13,990 bases of DNA from an uncultured Eubacterium sp. (GCA_910577215.1 CAJTMQ010000043.1:1-13990); one strand, 5' to 3'; shown: positions 8,085 through 13,990, numbered from the stretch's first letter. Translations and numbers: made by a program. Notes: generated by a model from the sequence alone, not told the origin.

Positions 8085-8098
8085 AACGTTACTCCTAT

Positions 8099-8130
8099 AT
8101 TTTTGAATTGTCAAGCGGTTATTCAAAAAT
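8099..8130. promoter_or_regulatory. Perfect 10-bp palindrome next to the leader-ORF ribosome binding site
   Basis: ATTTTTGAAT (8099-8108) and ATTCAAAAAT (8121-8130) are perfect inverted arms with a 12-base spacer. The spacer contains a minus-strand TTGACA (8114-8109). On the minus strand the Shine-Dalgarno of the leader ORF starts two bases past the palindrome. It may be an operator over a promoter element, or a hairpin that affects access to the ribosome binding site. The TTGACA has no good -10 box at 16-18 bases. Confidence 0.45.
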
Positions 8131-8280
8131 TTTTTAAATTTTTATGAATTCACTTTAACTTTTTTGTGATTTTTTAGACAAACAGTGCTGAATTGTAATG
8201 TTTTTTATCGATATGCCATACCTAAAAGTTTACAATTTTTTTCATATGTGAAAATAATACCATAAAATCTGCCGTAAATA
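8131..8280. other. AT-rich intergenic stretch with no assignable feature
   Basis: This is part of the divergent region between the surface-protein gene and the fucosidase gene. It is strongly AT-rich with many A and T runs. I see no open reading frame with a ribosome binding site and no convincing promoter pair on either strand. Isolated TTTAC/GTAAA half-sites at 8229-8233 and 8274-8278 may belong to the repeat cluster further right. Confidence 0.5.
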
Positions 8281-8290
8281 TGCAGAATTT

Positions 8291-8360
8291 CACGTAAAGT
8301 TACAGTCTTTACAGATGTATTTACAGCGTTACACTCTGTAAAGCTAATATGCTTTACGTG
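8291..8360. promoter_or_regulatory. Nested inverted repeats (operator-like) upstream of the fucosidase promoter
   Basis: Outer arms CACGTAAAG (8291-8299) and CTTTACGTG (8352-8360) are perfect 9-bp inverted repeats. Inside them, CTTTACAGA (8307-8315) and TCTGTAAAG (8335-8343) are a second perfect 9-bp pair. Read side by side, the left and right halves each form a smaller dyad, GTAAAG-N7-CTTTAC and GTAAAG-N8-CTTTAC. An extra TTTACAG lies in the centre. The cluster ends ten bases before the -35 box of the fucosidase gene, a position typical of activator sites or of paired operators joined by a loop. The binding protein is unknown. Confidence 0.6.
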
Positions 8361-8369
8361 TTCTTCATA

Positions 8370-8398
8370 TTGCAAAACTCGGTGCCATTATATATAAT
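8370..8398 (+). promoter_or_regulatory. Promoter of the GH29 fucosidase gene
   Basis: A -35 box TTGCAA (8370-8375) and a perfect -10 box TATAAT (8393-8398) are separated by 17 bases. Further TATAAT copies follow at 8404-8409 and 8411-8416. Initiation near 8405 would leave a leader of about 30 bases with GGAGA at 8424-8428. Confidence 0.75.
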
Positions 8399-8435
8399 AG
8401 GTATATAATATATAATAAACAATGGAGAAATACTT

Positions 8436-9788
8436 ATGGATAATGAAAGATTGGATTTATACACAAGCATAGTCCCCAACCGCCGTCAGCTTATCATTCA
8501 GGATATGAAATATTATGCCTTTATCCATTACGGTGTTAACACCTTCACCAACCGTGAATGGGGCAACGGCAAAGAATCTGAAAGTATTTTTAACCCTGTA
8601 AAACAAAACACCGATCAATGGTGTGAAGCAATAAAAGAAGCAGGAATGAAAGGCGTTATTTTAACCTGCAAGCATCACGACGGCTTCTGCCTCTGGCAAA
8701 CCGAAACTACAGAGCACTCTATTAAAAACAGTCCATATAAAAACGGCAAAGGCGATGTTGTGCGTGAGGTTTCCGAAAGCTGCAAAAAATACGGACTGAA
8801 ATTTGGTGTCTACCTCTCCCCTTGGGACAGAAATGCTAAATGCTACGGCACACCCGAATACAATGATTTTTACATAAGGCAGTTAACAGAGCTGCTTACA
8901 AACTACGGTGATATATTTATGCTGTGGCTTGATGGTGCGTGCGGTGCAAAAGCAGACGGTCAGCCTGTTCAAAAATATGATTTTGAAAGAATTTGGAGCA
9001 CTGCTCTTGAACTTCAGCCCGATATTGTAATGAGCGGCTGTGCACCCGATGTTCGCTGGATAGGAAATGAAAGCGGAAAAACACGTGAAAGCGAATGGAA
9101 TGTTGTGCCCAAATTTGAGTATGACCAGCAGAACATTGCCGCAAACTGCCAAACAGATAATGATATGAAAAAGTTTCAGAAGCGCTGTCAGGATGTTATG
9201 CTGCCTGATATGGGCTCAAGAGATTTTTTAAGCAATTATGATGAATTTATGTGGTATCCTGCAGAGGTAGATGTATCAATCAGACTCGGCTGGTTCTATC
9301 ATCCTATGCAGAGATTAACCCTGAAATCGCTTAATCATCTTATGAAGATATATTATAATTCAGCAGGAAACAACTCACTTATGCTGCTGAACATTCCGCC
9401 TGACAGAAAAGGGCTTTTGGCAAATGCCGATGTAAGGCGTTTAAAAGAAATGGGAAAATGGATAAAAAAGGAAGACGAGCTGGTTGTTAAGGATGTAAAA
9501 TCCGAAACAGTAAACAATGGCTTTGAAATTAAGCTCACCTTCCCTGCTCAGTCTATTGACCGTATAAGGCTTGCAGAGGATACCACAAAATCTCAACGTG
9601 TTGAGCGCTTCTCAATTCACAGCAGCGGCAAAAAGATTTTTGAGGGCACAATAATCGGCTTTTCAAAAATTGCCGTTTTTGAGCCGATTGTAACCGATAA
9701 TCTTACAATTAAAATTACGGAATGCAGAAAAGAGCCTTATATAAACAAAACCGAAGTTGTTGCAACAGGTGCATACAGAGTTAAATAA
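8436..9788 (+). CDS. Alpha-L-fucosidase, glycoside hydrolase family 29
   Basis: This 450-residue enzyme should release terminal alpha-linked L-fucose from oligosaccharides. Family features are the N-terminal barrel motif FIHYGVNTF (residues 29-37), the KHHDGFCLW motif (79-87), and LWLDG with the predicted nucleophile Asp166. RWIGNE follows with Glu212 as a candidate acid/base residue, its spacing resembling that of alpha-1,3/4-fucosidases. The C-terminal 100 residues form the usual beta domain. The length equals a catalytic module without added binding domains. There is no signal peptide or anchor, so it probably acts in the cytoplasm on imported fuco-oligosaccharides. The ATG has GGAGA seven bases upstream. 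The gene stands alone with its own promoter and terminator, divergent from the giant surface-protein gene. The linkage preference is inferred. Confidence 0.88.
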   Translation: MDNERLDLYTSIVPNRRQLIIQDMKYYAFIHYGVNTFTNREWGNGKESESIFNPVKQNTDQWCEAIKEAGMKGVILTCKHHDGFCLWQTETTEHSIKNSPYKNGKGDVVREVSESCKKYGLKFGVYLSPWDRNAKCYGTPEYNDFYIRQLTELLTNYGDIFMLWLDGACGAKADGQPVQKYDFERIWSTALELQPDIVMSGCAPDVRWIGNESGKTRESEWNVVPKFEYDQQNIAANCQTDNDMKKFQKRCQDVMLPDMGSRDFLSNYDEFMWYPAEVDVSIRLGWFYHPMQRLTLKSLNHLMKIYYNSAGNNSLMLLNIPPDRKGLLANADVRRLKEMGKWIKKEDELVVKDVKSETVNNGFEIKLTFPAQSIDRIRLAEDTTKSQRVERFSIHSSGKKIFEGTIIGFSKIAVFEPIVTDNLTIKITECRKEPYINKTEVVATGAYRVK

Positions 9789-9801
9789 ATTTAATATGAA
9801 A

Positions 9802-9827
9802 AAGACCGCTGAATTCTCAGCGGTCTT
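9802..9827. terminator. Bidirectional intrinsic terminator between convergent genes
   Basis: AAGACCGCTGA and TCAGCGGTCTT are perfect 11-bp arms around ATTC. A T-rich run follows on the plus side and a five-T run follows on the minus side. It ends both the fucosidase transcript and the YhhN-family transcript coming from the right. Confidence 0.9.
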
Positions 9828-9840
9828 AATTTCTTTCTCA

Positions 9841-10533
9841 TCAAATTAAAACAATTGTAGAAGCAATAATGAACTGTGCTGCATAATAAAGCAGATGGTT
9901 TACAAAGATATGAACCGGCTTATCCCAGCCTTTTCCGAAATACGTAAAGGAAAGTACAACATCCGAAAGCAGAAAGAGAACTGCTCCAACTGCGAAAGCA
10001 ATCATAGCTGCACTGTGTGTTACAAATGCAGCAAGAATTGAAATAAACGCTGTTGCCGCAAGAACTGCAGAATAAAGCATAACAATATTTCTGTATTTAC
10101 CGAAATCAAGCCCCAGCATTTTGCCTGAAAGCGTATTTGCAACTGCAACTGCAATGGCAACCGCAATGCAGATAAGCACCCACCACCATTTAAGCTGATT
10201 ATACCAGATAATTGCAGCATTATAAAAAATATGACCTATTGCAAAGAAAATAAAGCCGGAGAGCAAATAGCCGTGATTGTCTTTCGGATAAATGAATTTC
10301 AAATCAAGTGTTATATCACCGCAAAGACCAAGTGCACCGCCCATAATAATAAGCACACCGTAGTAAGAAATATCAGGTTTAGCTATTACCGCAAAAGCTG
10401 CTGTTAACAAAAAGCAAAGACTCGATGCCATTTTGAAAAACAAATTCTTTATTCCGGCACCCTTTGAACGTGAAAATAAAAATCCTACTGTTACAATAAG
10501 CCCTGCGGCTAAGGTTAAATAATAAAACGGCAT
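9841..10533 (-). CDS. YhhN/TMEM86-family integral membrane protein (lysoplasmalogenase-like)
   Basis: The 230-residue product is almost entirely hydrophobic, with about eight predicted membrane segments. It carries the landmarks of the YhhN family: LGLCGDITL with Asp73, a GHIFY motif (100-104), LLSDVVLSF with Asp191, and the closing NHLLYYAAQ (212-220). Family members studied in animals and bacteria hydrolyse the vinyl-ether bond of lysoplasmalogens, and conserved acidic residues are proposed to be catalytic. Plasmalogens occur in many anaerobic Clostridia, so the activity is plausible here but not shown. The start has AAGGAG five bases upstream. Its own promoter lies 44-72 bases upstream, and the shared terminator follows the stop. 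Confidence 0.75.
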   Translation of the reverse strand: MPFYYLTLAAGLIVTVGFLFSRSKGAGIKNLFFKMASSLCFLLTAAFAVIAKPDISYYGVLIIMGGALGLCGDITLDLKFIYPKDNHGYLLSGFIFFAIGHIFYNAAIIWYNQLKWWWVLICIAVAIAVAVANTLSGKMLGLDFGKYRNIVMLYSAVLAATAFISILAAFVTHSAAMIAFAVGAVLFLLSDVVLSFTYFGKGWDKPVHIFVNHLLYYAAQFIIASTIVLI

Positions 10534-10545
10534 AGCTTCTCCTTA

Positions 10546-10574
10546 GTTTATAAAAAATTTATATTTTTATAAAC
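10546..10574. promoter_or_regulatory. Perfect 11-bp inverted repeat in the 5' region of the YhhN-family gene
   Basis: GTTTATAAAAA (10546-10556) and TTTTTATAAAC (10564-10574) are perfect arms with a 7-base spacer. The repeat starts just downstream of the -10 box and ends next to the ribosome binding site. It would either cover the transcription start as an operator or form a hairpin at the very 5' end of the mRNA. Confidence 0.5.
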
Positions 10575-10576
10575 CA

Positions 10577-10605
10577 AGTATAACATAACATATATACAAC
10601 TGCAA
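10577..10605 (-). promoter_or_regulatory. Promoter of the YhhN-family gene
   Basis: On the minus strand -35 TTGCAG (10605-10600) and -10 TATACT (10582-10577) are separated by 17 bases. It lies in the 92-base gap after the MATE gene, which has no clear terminator, so read-through from the MATE gene is also possible. Confidence 0.7.
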
Positions 10606-10625
10606 GCAATTATACAGAAAAATTA

Positions 10626-11957
10626 TTACTGTAACAATTTTTGTTTTTTAACTCTTAAATACAATATAATAAGCGGTATATCGGCAAGCAGCCAAGCGGC
10701 AGGTCCTGCAAAGCATACACCTGCAAAACCGAAAACAGGTGTTAAAAGATATGCAACCAGCATTCTGCCAAGCAGCTCGCCTGCTCCCGCAATCGTATTT
10801 GCATAGGTAAAGCCCAAGCCCTGCAATGTGTTTCTGAAAACAAAAAGCAGTGAAACAAGGCAATAACAGCCGCCTATCGTGAAAAGATACTGATTAGCAT
10901 AGTCCATAATTTCAGCAGATGGATTTTCTATAAACAGCCTTACAACATAAGGACCTGCAAAAATCAGAATAGCACTGCATATCAATGAAATGATAAGATC
11001 AAGTATAAGTATTTTTCTGACTGACTCAATAATTCTTTTATAATTTTCAGCGCCGTAATTCTGCGCAACAAAGGTTGAGTTTCCTACACCCAGTCCACTC
11101 ATAGGGATATTTGTAATCTGCTCTACTCTGCTTGCCGCCGTTATTGATGCAACTGCGGTTGAACCGAAGCTGTTGATTGCAGACTGCAGAATCATTGAGC
11201 CTATTGATGTAATAGTAAACTGCAGCGAAACAGGTATACCAAGCTTTAACTGTTCCCAGGATATTCGCAGATTCGGTTTTAAATCGTTTTTCTTAATATC
11301 AAGCTCAGGCTGCCTTTTCATTACATAAATTCCCGAAAGCACCGCCGCAACACCGTATGATATAACGGTTGCCGCTGCTGCACCTTCAACACCAAGTTCC
11401 AATACGCCTACGAACAGAATATCAAGCACTAGGTTTGTCAGCACACTTATAACAATAAACACGGTTGGCTTTTTACTGTCCCCAACCGCACGGGAAATGC
11501 TTGTAAAATTATTAAAAAGCATCTGAAGCGGCACACCGAAGTAAAGAATATTAACATATTCAGAAGACAAATCAATGATGTTTGACGGCGTTTTTATCAG
11601 CCTTAAAATAGGATTTGAAACAATATGTGCAATGATAACAATCGTAATGCCCACAATGGCAGAAAGTGTTATACTGCTGCCTGCATAAAGATTCATTTTC
11701 TTCTTATCCCCTGCACCGAAGCGGTGAGAAACAGGAATCGTAAAGCCGCTTGTCAAGCCAAGTGCAGTGCCTATAATAAAGCTGTTTATAGGTCCTATGC
11801 TTCCAACGGCAGCAAGTGCCTCTTCACTTATATATCTGCCGACAATGATATTATCAACCAGATTATATGAATACTGCAAAAGTGCACTCGCCATAATCGG
11901 CAGAGCAAACATTATTATGGATTTAACAGGGTTACCCTTCAGCATATCATTTTTCAT
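10626..11957 (-). CDS. MATE-family multidrug/Na+ or H+ antiporter
   Basis: This 443-residue protein has about twelve membrane segments in two similar halves (roughly residues 14-175 and 235-400), the normal size and layout for MATE exporters. Typical motifs are FALPIMASALLQYSYNLVD in the first helices with VGRYISEEALAAVGS after them, and a matching IGSMILQSAINSFGS in the second half. MATE proteins exchange Na+ or H+ for drugs or metabolites at the cytoplasmic membrane. The substrate cannot be told from sequence. The general look is closer to the MepA/DinF-like clostridial group than to NorM, but this is an impression. The start has only a modest GAGG seven bases upstream. Its own promoter lies at 11988-12015. 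Confidence 0.85.
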   Translation of the reverse strand: MKNDMLKGNPVKSIIMFALPIMASALLQYSYNLVDNIIVGRYISEEALAAVGSIGPINSFIIGTALGLTSGFTIPVSHRFGAGDKKKMNLYAGSSITLSAIVGITIVIIAHIVSNPILRLIKTPSNIIDLSSEYVNILYFGVPLQMLFNNFTSISRAVGDSKKPTVFIVISVLTNLVLDILFVGVLELGVEGAAAATVISYGVAAVLSGIYVMKRQPELDIKKNDLKPNLRISWEQLKLGIPVSLQFTITSIGSMILQSAINSFGSTAVASITAASRVEQITNIPMSGLGVGNSTFVAQNYGAENYKRIIESVRKILILDLIISLICSAILIFAGPYVVRLFIENPSAEIMDYANQYLFTIGGCYCLVSLLFVFRNTLQGLGFTYANTIAGAGELLGRMLVAYLLTPVFGFAGVCFAGPAAWLLADIPLIILYLRVKKQKLLQ

Positions 11958-11987
11958 AGCTGTGCCTCTGTATTATAGATTTTGTAC

Positions 11988-12015
11988 ATAATATCACTTT
12001 GTATGAAAATGTCAA
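11988..12015 (-). promoter_or_regulatory. Promoter of the MATE transporter gene
   Basis: On the minus strand a consensus -35 TTGACA (12015-12010) and -10 TATTAT (11993-11988) are 16 bases apart. A second TATAAT lies at 11977-11972 without a good -35 partner. The start codon is about 30 bases past the first -10 box. Confidence 0.65.
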
Positions 12016-12054
12016 TAGCTATTTTGCAATAAGTTAAAATAATTTTAAATGTAG

Positions 12055-12081
12055 AAAAAAGCAAAGGTTTCCCTCTGCTTT
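12055..12081 (-). terminator. Terminator of the kinase-NUDIX operon
   Basis: On the minus strand a 10-bp stem AAAGCAGAGG/CCTTTGCTTT (12081-12072 with 12067-12058, one G-U pair) with a GAAA tetraloop is followed by a U-run. It starts five bases after the NUDIX stop codon. It separates this operon from the MATE promoter. Confidence 0.85.
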
Positions 12082-12086
12082 CTTAA

Positions 12087-12593
12087 TTATAATCCGCTAT
12101 TGTTAAATACTGTACACTTTTTAAGTCTGCCTATTGTGCAAAAGTTTTCGGGATTTCTTTTTATATCCTTGATTAAATCATTAAGAGAAATCCATTTATA
12201 CGCAATTGTTTCACCTTTTTGAAGCATTACACTGCTTTTATCACAATCCGTTAAACAATAATACATATTAAAAATACTATGGTGAACATCTGAAATTTCA
12301 GTATATTCAAACTTCAAATTATCTGCTTTAATTCCCGTTTCTTCAAAAAGCTCTCTCACCGCACCCTCAAGTGCATTTTCACCTTTCGTAACAGAGCCAC
12401 CCGCAGTAATTTCATATTTTCCCAGGTGAATAGATTTATTGAAATCACGCTGCATAATTAAAAAATCACCGTCAATGTGCTGCACAACAATTTCACTTAC
12501 CAAATGATATAAACCCTCCGGAACAGACTTGCCTCTTATCAAATCACAATCTGCGGGTGTACCATCTCTAAAATAAGCATCCCATAATTCCAT
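12087..12593 (-). CDS. NUDIX hydrolase
   Basis: The 168-residue protein contains an exact NUDIX box: Gly66-x5-Glu72-x7-Arg80-Glu81-Leu-x-Glu84-Glu85-x-Gly87-Ile. This box binds the divalent metal and catalyses hydrolysis of nucleoside-diphosphate-linked or other pyrophosphate substrates. The N-terminal segment (MELWDAYFRDG, then LIRGKSVPEGLYHLV) resembles NUDIX proteins close to isopentenyl-diphosphate isomerase (YfcD-like). Those residues do not by themselves show isomerase activity. The start codon is one base after the stop of the upstream P-loop kinase gene, and its AGAGG ribosome binding site lies inside that gene, so translation is probably coupled. The substrate is unknown. Confidence 0.85.
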   Translation of the reverse strand: MELWDAYFRDGTPADCDLIRGKSVPEGLYHLVSEIVVQHIDGDFLIMQRDFNKSIHLGKYEITAGGSVTKGENALEGAVRELFEETGIKADNLKFEYTEISDVHHSIFNMYYCLTDCDKSSVMLQKGETIAYKWISLNDLIKDIKRNPENFCTIGRLKKCTVFNNSGL

Positions 12594-12594
12594 A

Positions 12595-13131
12595 TTATAA
12601 CCTCTTCATTTTATCGGGTTTTGCTTGTTTTATAAATTTCAAATAATGATTTAATTTTTTTCTGCTTCTTAGTATCACTGTTTTATCAGGATATTTTTCT
12701 TTAATCGATTTAAACATATTTTTGCGTTTTTTAGAATACTGATTAAAAACAACCCAAAGGAAAAACCAGCGGTCCATTCTCTCAGTACAGCCGTTTGCCA
12801 TACTTTCTCTGACTCTTCCCTTATATTCAATATTTCTTTTAAACGCACCCTTCATACAAACAAAACGGTTATACAGAAGAATTATAATTTGATCAGCCTG
12901 CTCAAGGCGTTCTGTCTGATACATTTTACTATAATTTCCGTCTATAACCCAGCCTTCGTTCTGCATAAATTCAGCAACCATTTTTCTGCATTCATCCCTA
13001 TCACGCAGCACCCAATTTTTTTCAAAATTTACGCAATCAAGATAAAGCAGCGGAATATCATAATATTCCGAAAGCTGCTTTGCCAGAGTAGATTTACCGC
13101 TTCCGCTGAAGCCTAAAACTGCTATTTTCAT
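12595..13131 (-). CDS. FlaR-like P-loop nucleotide kinase family protein
   Basis: The 178-residue protein opens with a Walker A motif GFSGSGKST (residues 7-15). It has the fold outline of adenylate-kinase-like enzymes, with LYLDCVNF and WVIDGNY as conserved middle motifs. A basic lid-like region follows (KGRVRES, then CTERMDRWF). Related proteins are often annotated as topology modulation protein FlaR, a name that says little about mechanism. A small-molecule or nucleoside kinase role is the safer inference. The start has AAAGGA seven bases upstream. It forms a two-gene operon with the NUDIX gene (one-base gap) and has its own promoter overlapping the end of the GNAT gene. Confidence 0.75.
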   Translation of the reverse strand: MKIAVLGFSGSGKSTLAKQLSEYYDIPLLYLDCVNFEKNWVLRDRDECRKMVAEFMQNEGWVIDGNYSKMYQTERLEQADQIIILLYNRFVCMKGAFKRNIEYKGRVRESMANGCTERMDRWFFLWVVFNQYSKKRKNMFKSIKEKYPDKTVILRSRKKLNHYLKFIKQAKPDKMKRL

Positions 13132-13163
13132 AGAATAATCCTTTCTGACCGAGACACAAGTAA

Positions 13164-13193
13164 AATATAATACAAACTTTAATAATTTGTCAA
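13164..13193 (-). promoter_or_regulatory. Promoter of the kinase-NUDIX operon
   Basis: On the minus strand a consensus -35 TTGACA (13193-13188) and -10 TATATT (13169-13164) are 18 bases apart. The -35 box starts two bases after the GNAT stop codon. No terminator separates the GNAT gene, so some read-through is likely. Confidence 0.6.
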
Positions 13194-13194
13194 G

Positions 13195-13659
13195 CTATAA
13201 CTTTTGCACAACTTTTTGCATTACCTCGTAAATAAGCACCGCACCTTTATCTAATTTATATTGACAATGTTTAACTGTTTTATATCCAAGCTTTTCATAG
13301 AGCATAACTGCAGGCAAGGACGCATCTAAAACAGCTACATCAAAACTGCCTTTAATTGACTTTTCAAGCTGATTAATAATATACGTGCCGTAACCTCTGC
13401 CTTGATGCTCAGGAGAAACATAAACTCTTGTAATATGATTCTCCCTGAAGCTGCCTGTTCCTACAAGAATATCGTTATCATACAAAACATATAGATTTCC
13501 GCTTGAAATATCATTAGTAATATTTTCTTTTGAATGCAGCTCACAGAAAAAATCAACAACCTCTAAAGGATAATATTTCGGATAAACTGTTTTTATTGTA
13601 TTCTGCACTAAATTACAGACAGACTCAATTAAATCATTCGTTGCTTTAACATACTTCAT
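13195..13659 (-). CDS. GNAT-family N-acetyltransferase
   Basis: The 154-residue protein has the GNAT fold signature. A beta-4 strand RVYVSPEH (78-85) leads into the acetyl-CoA pyrophosphate-binding loop QGRGYG (86-91) and its helix. Later AVMLYEKLGYKTV (117-129) is the usual C-terminal motif B. It should transfer an acetyl group from acetyl-CoA to an amine, but the acceptor (small molecule, peptide or protein) cannot be told. Length is standard. The ATG is preceded by GGAGGG six bases upstream. The gene lies directly after the rRNA terminator and has its own predicted promoter. Confidence 0.85.
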   Translation of the reverse strand: MKYVKATNDLIESVCNLVQNTIKTVYPKYYPLEVVDFFCELHSKENITNDISSGNLYVLYDNDILVGTGSFRENHITRVYVSPEHQGRGYGTYIINQLEKSIKGSFDVAVLDASLPAVMLYEKLGYKTVKHCQYKLDKGAVLIYEVMQKVVQKL

Positions 13660-13677
13660 AAGTTACCCTCCAATAAG

Positions 13678-13706
13678 AATATATCAAAAAGAAGTAAAAA
13701 AGTAAA
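13678..13706 (-). promoter_or_regulatory. Predicted promoter of the GNAT gene
   Basis: On the minus strand -35 TTTACT (13706-13701) and -10 TATATT (13683-13678) are 17 bases apart. The -35 box lies in the U-rich tail region of the 5S terminator. The boxes are imperfect and the DNA is T-rich, so the call is moderate. Confidence 0.45.
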
Positions 13707-13740
13707 GAAAAAAGAACCACTCATTCCAGAGTGATTCTTT
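13701..13740 (-). terminator. Terminator of the 5S rRNA transcript
   Basis: On the minus strand AAAGAATCACTC (13740-13729) and GAGTGGTTCTTT (13722-13711) form a 12-bp stem with one G-U pair around a 6-base loop. A U-rich run follows. It begins 8 bases after the 3' end of 5S rRNA. Confidence 0.9.
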
Positions 13741-13748
13741 AAGAAGAT

Positions 13749-13864
13749 GTCGGCATTGACCTATTTTCCCAGGCAGCTACCCGCCAAGTATTTTCGGCAC
13801 AGAAGAGCTTAACTACCGTGTTCGGGATGGGAACGGGTGGACCCTCTTCGTAATAAACACCGAC
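13749..13864 (-). rRNA. rrf: 5S ribosomal RNA
   Basis: The 116-base minus-strand gene starts GTCGGTGTTTATTACG and ends GTCAATGCCGAC, and these ends pair to form helix I. Internal hallmarks are CCCGTTCCCATCCCGAACACG (loop C region), GTTAAGCTCTTCTG and the TTGGCGGGTAGCTGCC/TGGGAAAATAGG segment. It is complete. Its neighbours are a tRNA-Glu gene 61 bases upstream and a strong terminator downstream. 16S and 23S genes are not in the window and may lie to the right. Confidence 0.95.
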
Positions 13865-13925
13865 TATGAACTGTAACAAAGAGGTCACAGTTATTTGAAA
13901 TGACCTGTTGGTAAATCCTCAGGTA

Positions 13926-13990
13926 TGGTGACCCGTAGGAGAATCGAACTCCTGTTTTCGCCGTGAGAGGGCGATGTCTTAACCGCTTGA
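13926..13990 (-). tRNA. tRNA-Glu (anticodon CTC), 5' end cut by the window edge
   Basis: Reading the minus strand, the last 65 bases of a tRNA are visible. They include the end of the D-arm (CAAGCGGTTAAGAC) and the anticodon stem TCGCC/GGCGA with loop CTCTCAC, giving anticodon CTC at 13965-13967. The T-arm AGGAG-TTCGATT-CTCCT, the 3' acceptor strand, discriminator A and an encoded CCA follow. Sequence and anticodon fit tRNA-Glu reading GAG. The first ten or so bases lie beyond the window. Confidence 0.93.

Noticed and set aside
8086..8114. Minus-strand promoter made of TTGACA (8114-8109) and TAACGT (8091-8086)
   Set aside because: The -10 match is poor (three of six) and the implied start would fall downstream of the leader-ORF start codon. 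TTGACA is reported only as part of the palindrome.
10534..10625. Terminator for the MATE gene
   Set aside because: The only hairpin in the gap is the AT-rich repeat at 10546-10574, and it is placed as a 5' element of the next gene. No stem with a proper U-run follows the MATE stop codon.

Overview
The window looks like chromosomal DNA of a low-GC Gram-positive bacterium, probably a gut-associated member of the Clostridia (Ruminococcus- or Oscillospiraceae-like). The reasons are the AT-rich intergenic DNA, strong GGAGG-type ribosome binding sites, sigma-A-type promoters, a very large wall-anchored protein built of InlB, MucBP and Asp-rich repeats, and a fucosidase. The genus cannot be fixed from the sequence alone.

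Layout from left to right. Bases 1-219 hold a leftward promoter leading out of the window and the terminator of the giant gene. Bases 220-7839 (minus strand) are one gene for a 2539-residue secreted surface protein: signal peptide, about 750 residues of unrecognised N-terminal and Ig-like regions, three InlB-type B-repeats, about seven divergent InlB-type repeats, a short Asp-rich block, six MucBP-like domains, sixteen tandem 12-residue DxDxDG repeats, and a C-terminal wall-sorting signal with an atypical PVNTG motif. Bases 7840-8435 are a structured divergent intergenic region. On the minus side they hold a 17-codon leader-like ORF with a strong Shine-Dalgarno sequence, two GC-rich hairpins, the second followed by a U-run, and two perfect palindromes. 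On the plus side they hold nested inverted repeats just upstream of a near-consensus promoter. Bases 8436-9788 (plus) encode a cytoplasmic GH29 alpha-L-fucosidase, followed by a bidirectional terminator.

Bases 9841-13659 are minus-strand housekeeping and accessory genes: a YhhN/TMEM86-family membrane protein, a MATE efflux transporter, a NUDIX hydrolase one base downstream of a FlaR-like P-loop kinase, and a GNAT acetyltransferase. Most have their own recognisable promoter. At the right edge, also on the minus strand, are a 5S rRNA gene with a strong terminator and the 3' part of tRNA-Glu(CTC).

The fucosidase and the giant MucBP/InlB-repeat protein are divergently transcribed from one dense regulatory region. 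Fucose is a common terminal sugar of mucins, and MucBP domains are associated with mucus adhesion. A coordinated mucin-contact and glycan-use role is therefore reasonable but remains inference. The most unusual signals are the leader-ORF/attenuator-like element, the nested operator-like repeats, and the architecture and sorting motif of the giant protein.
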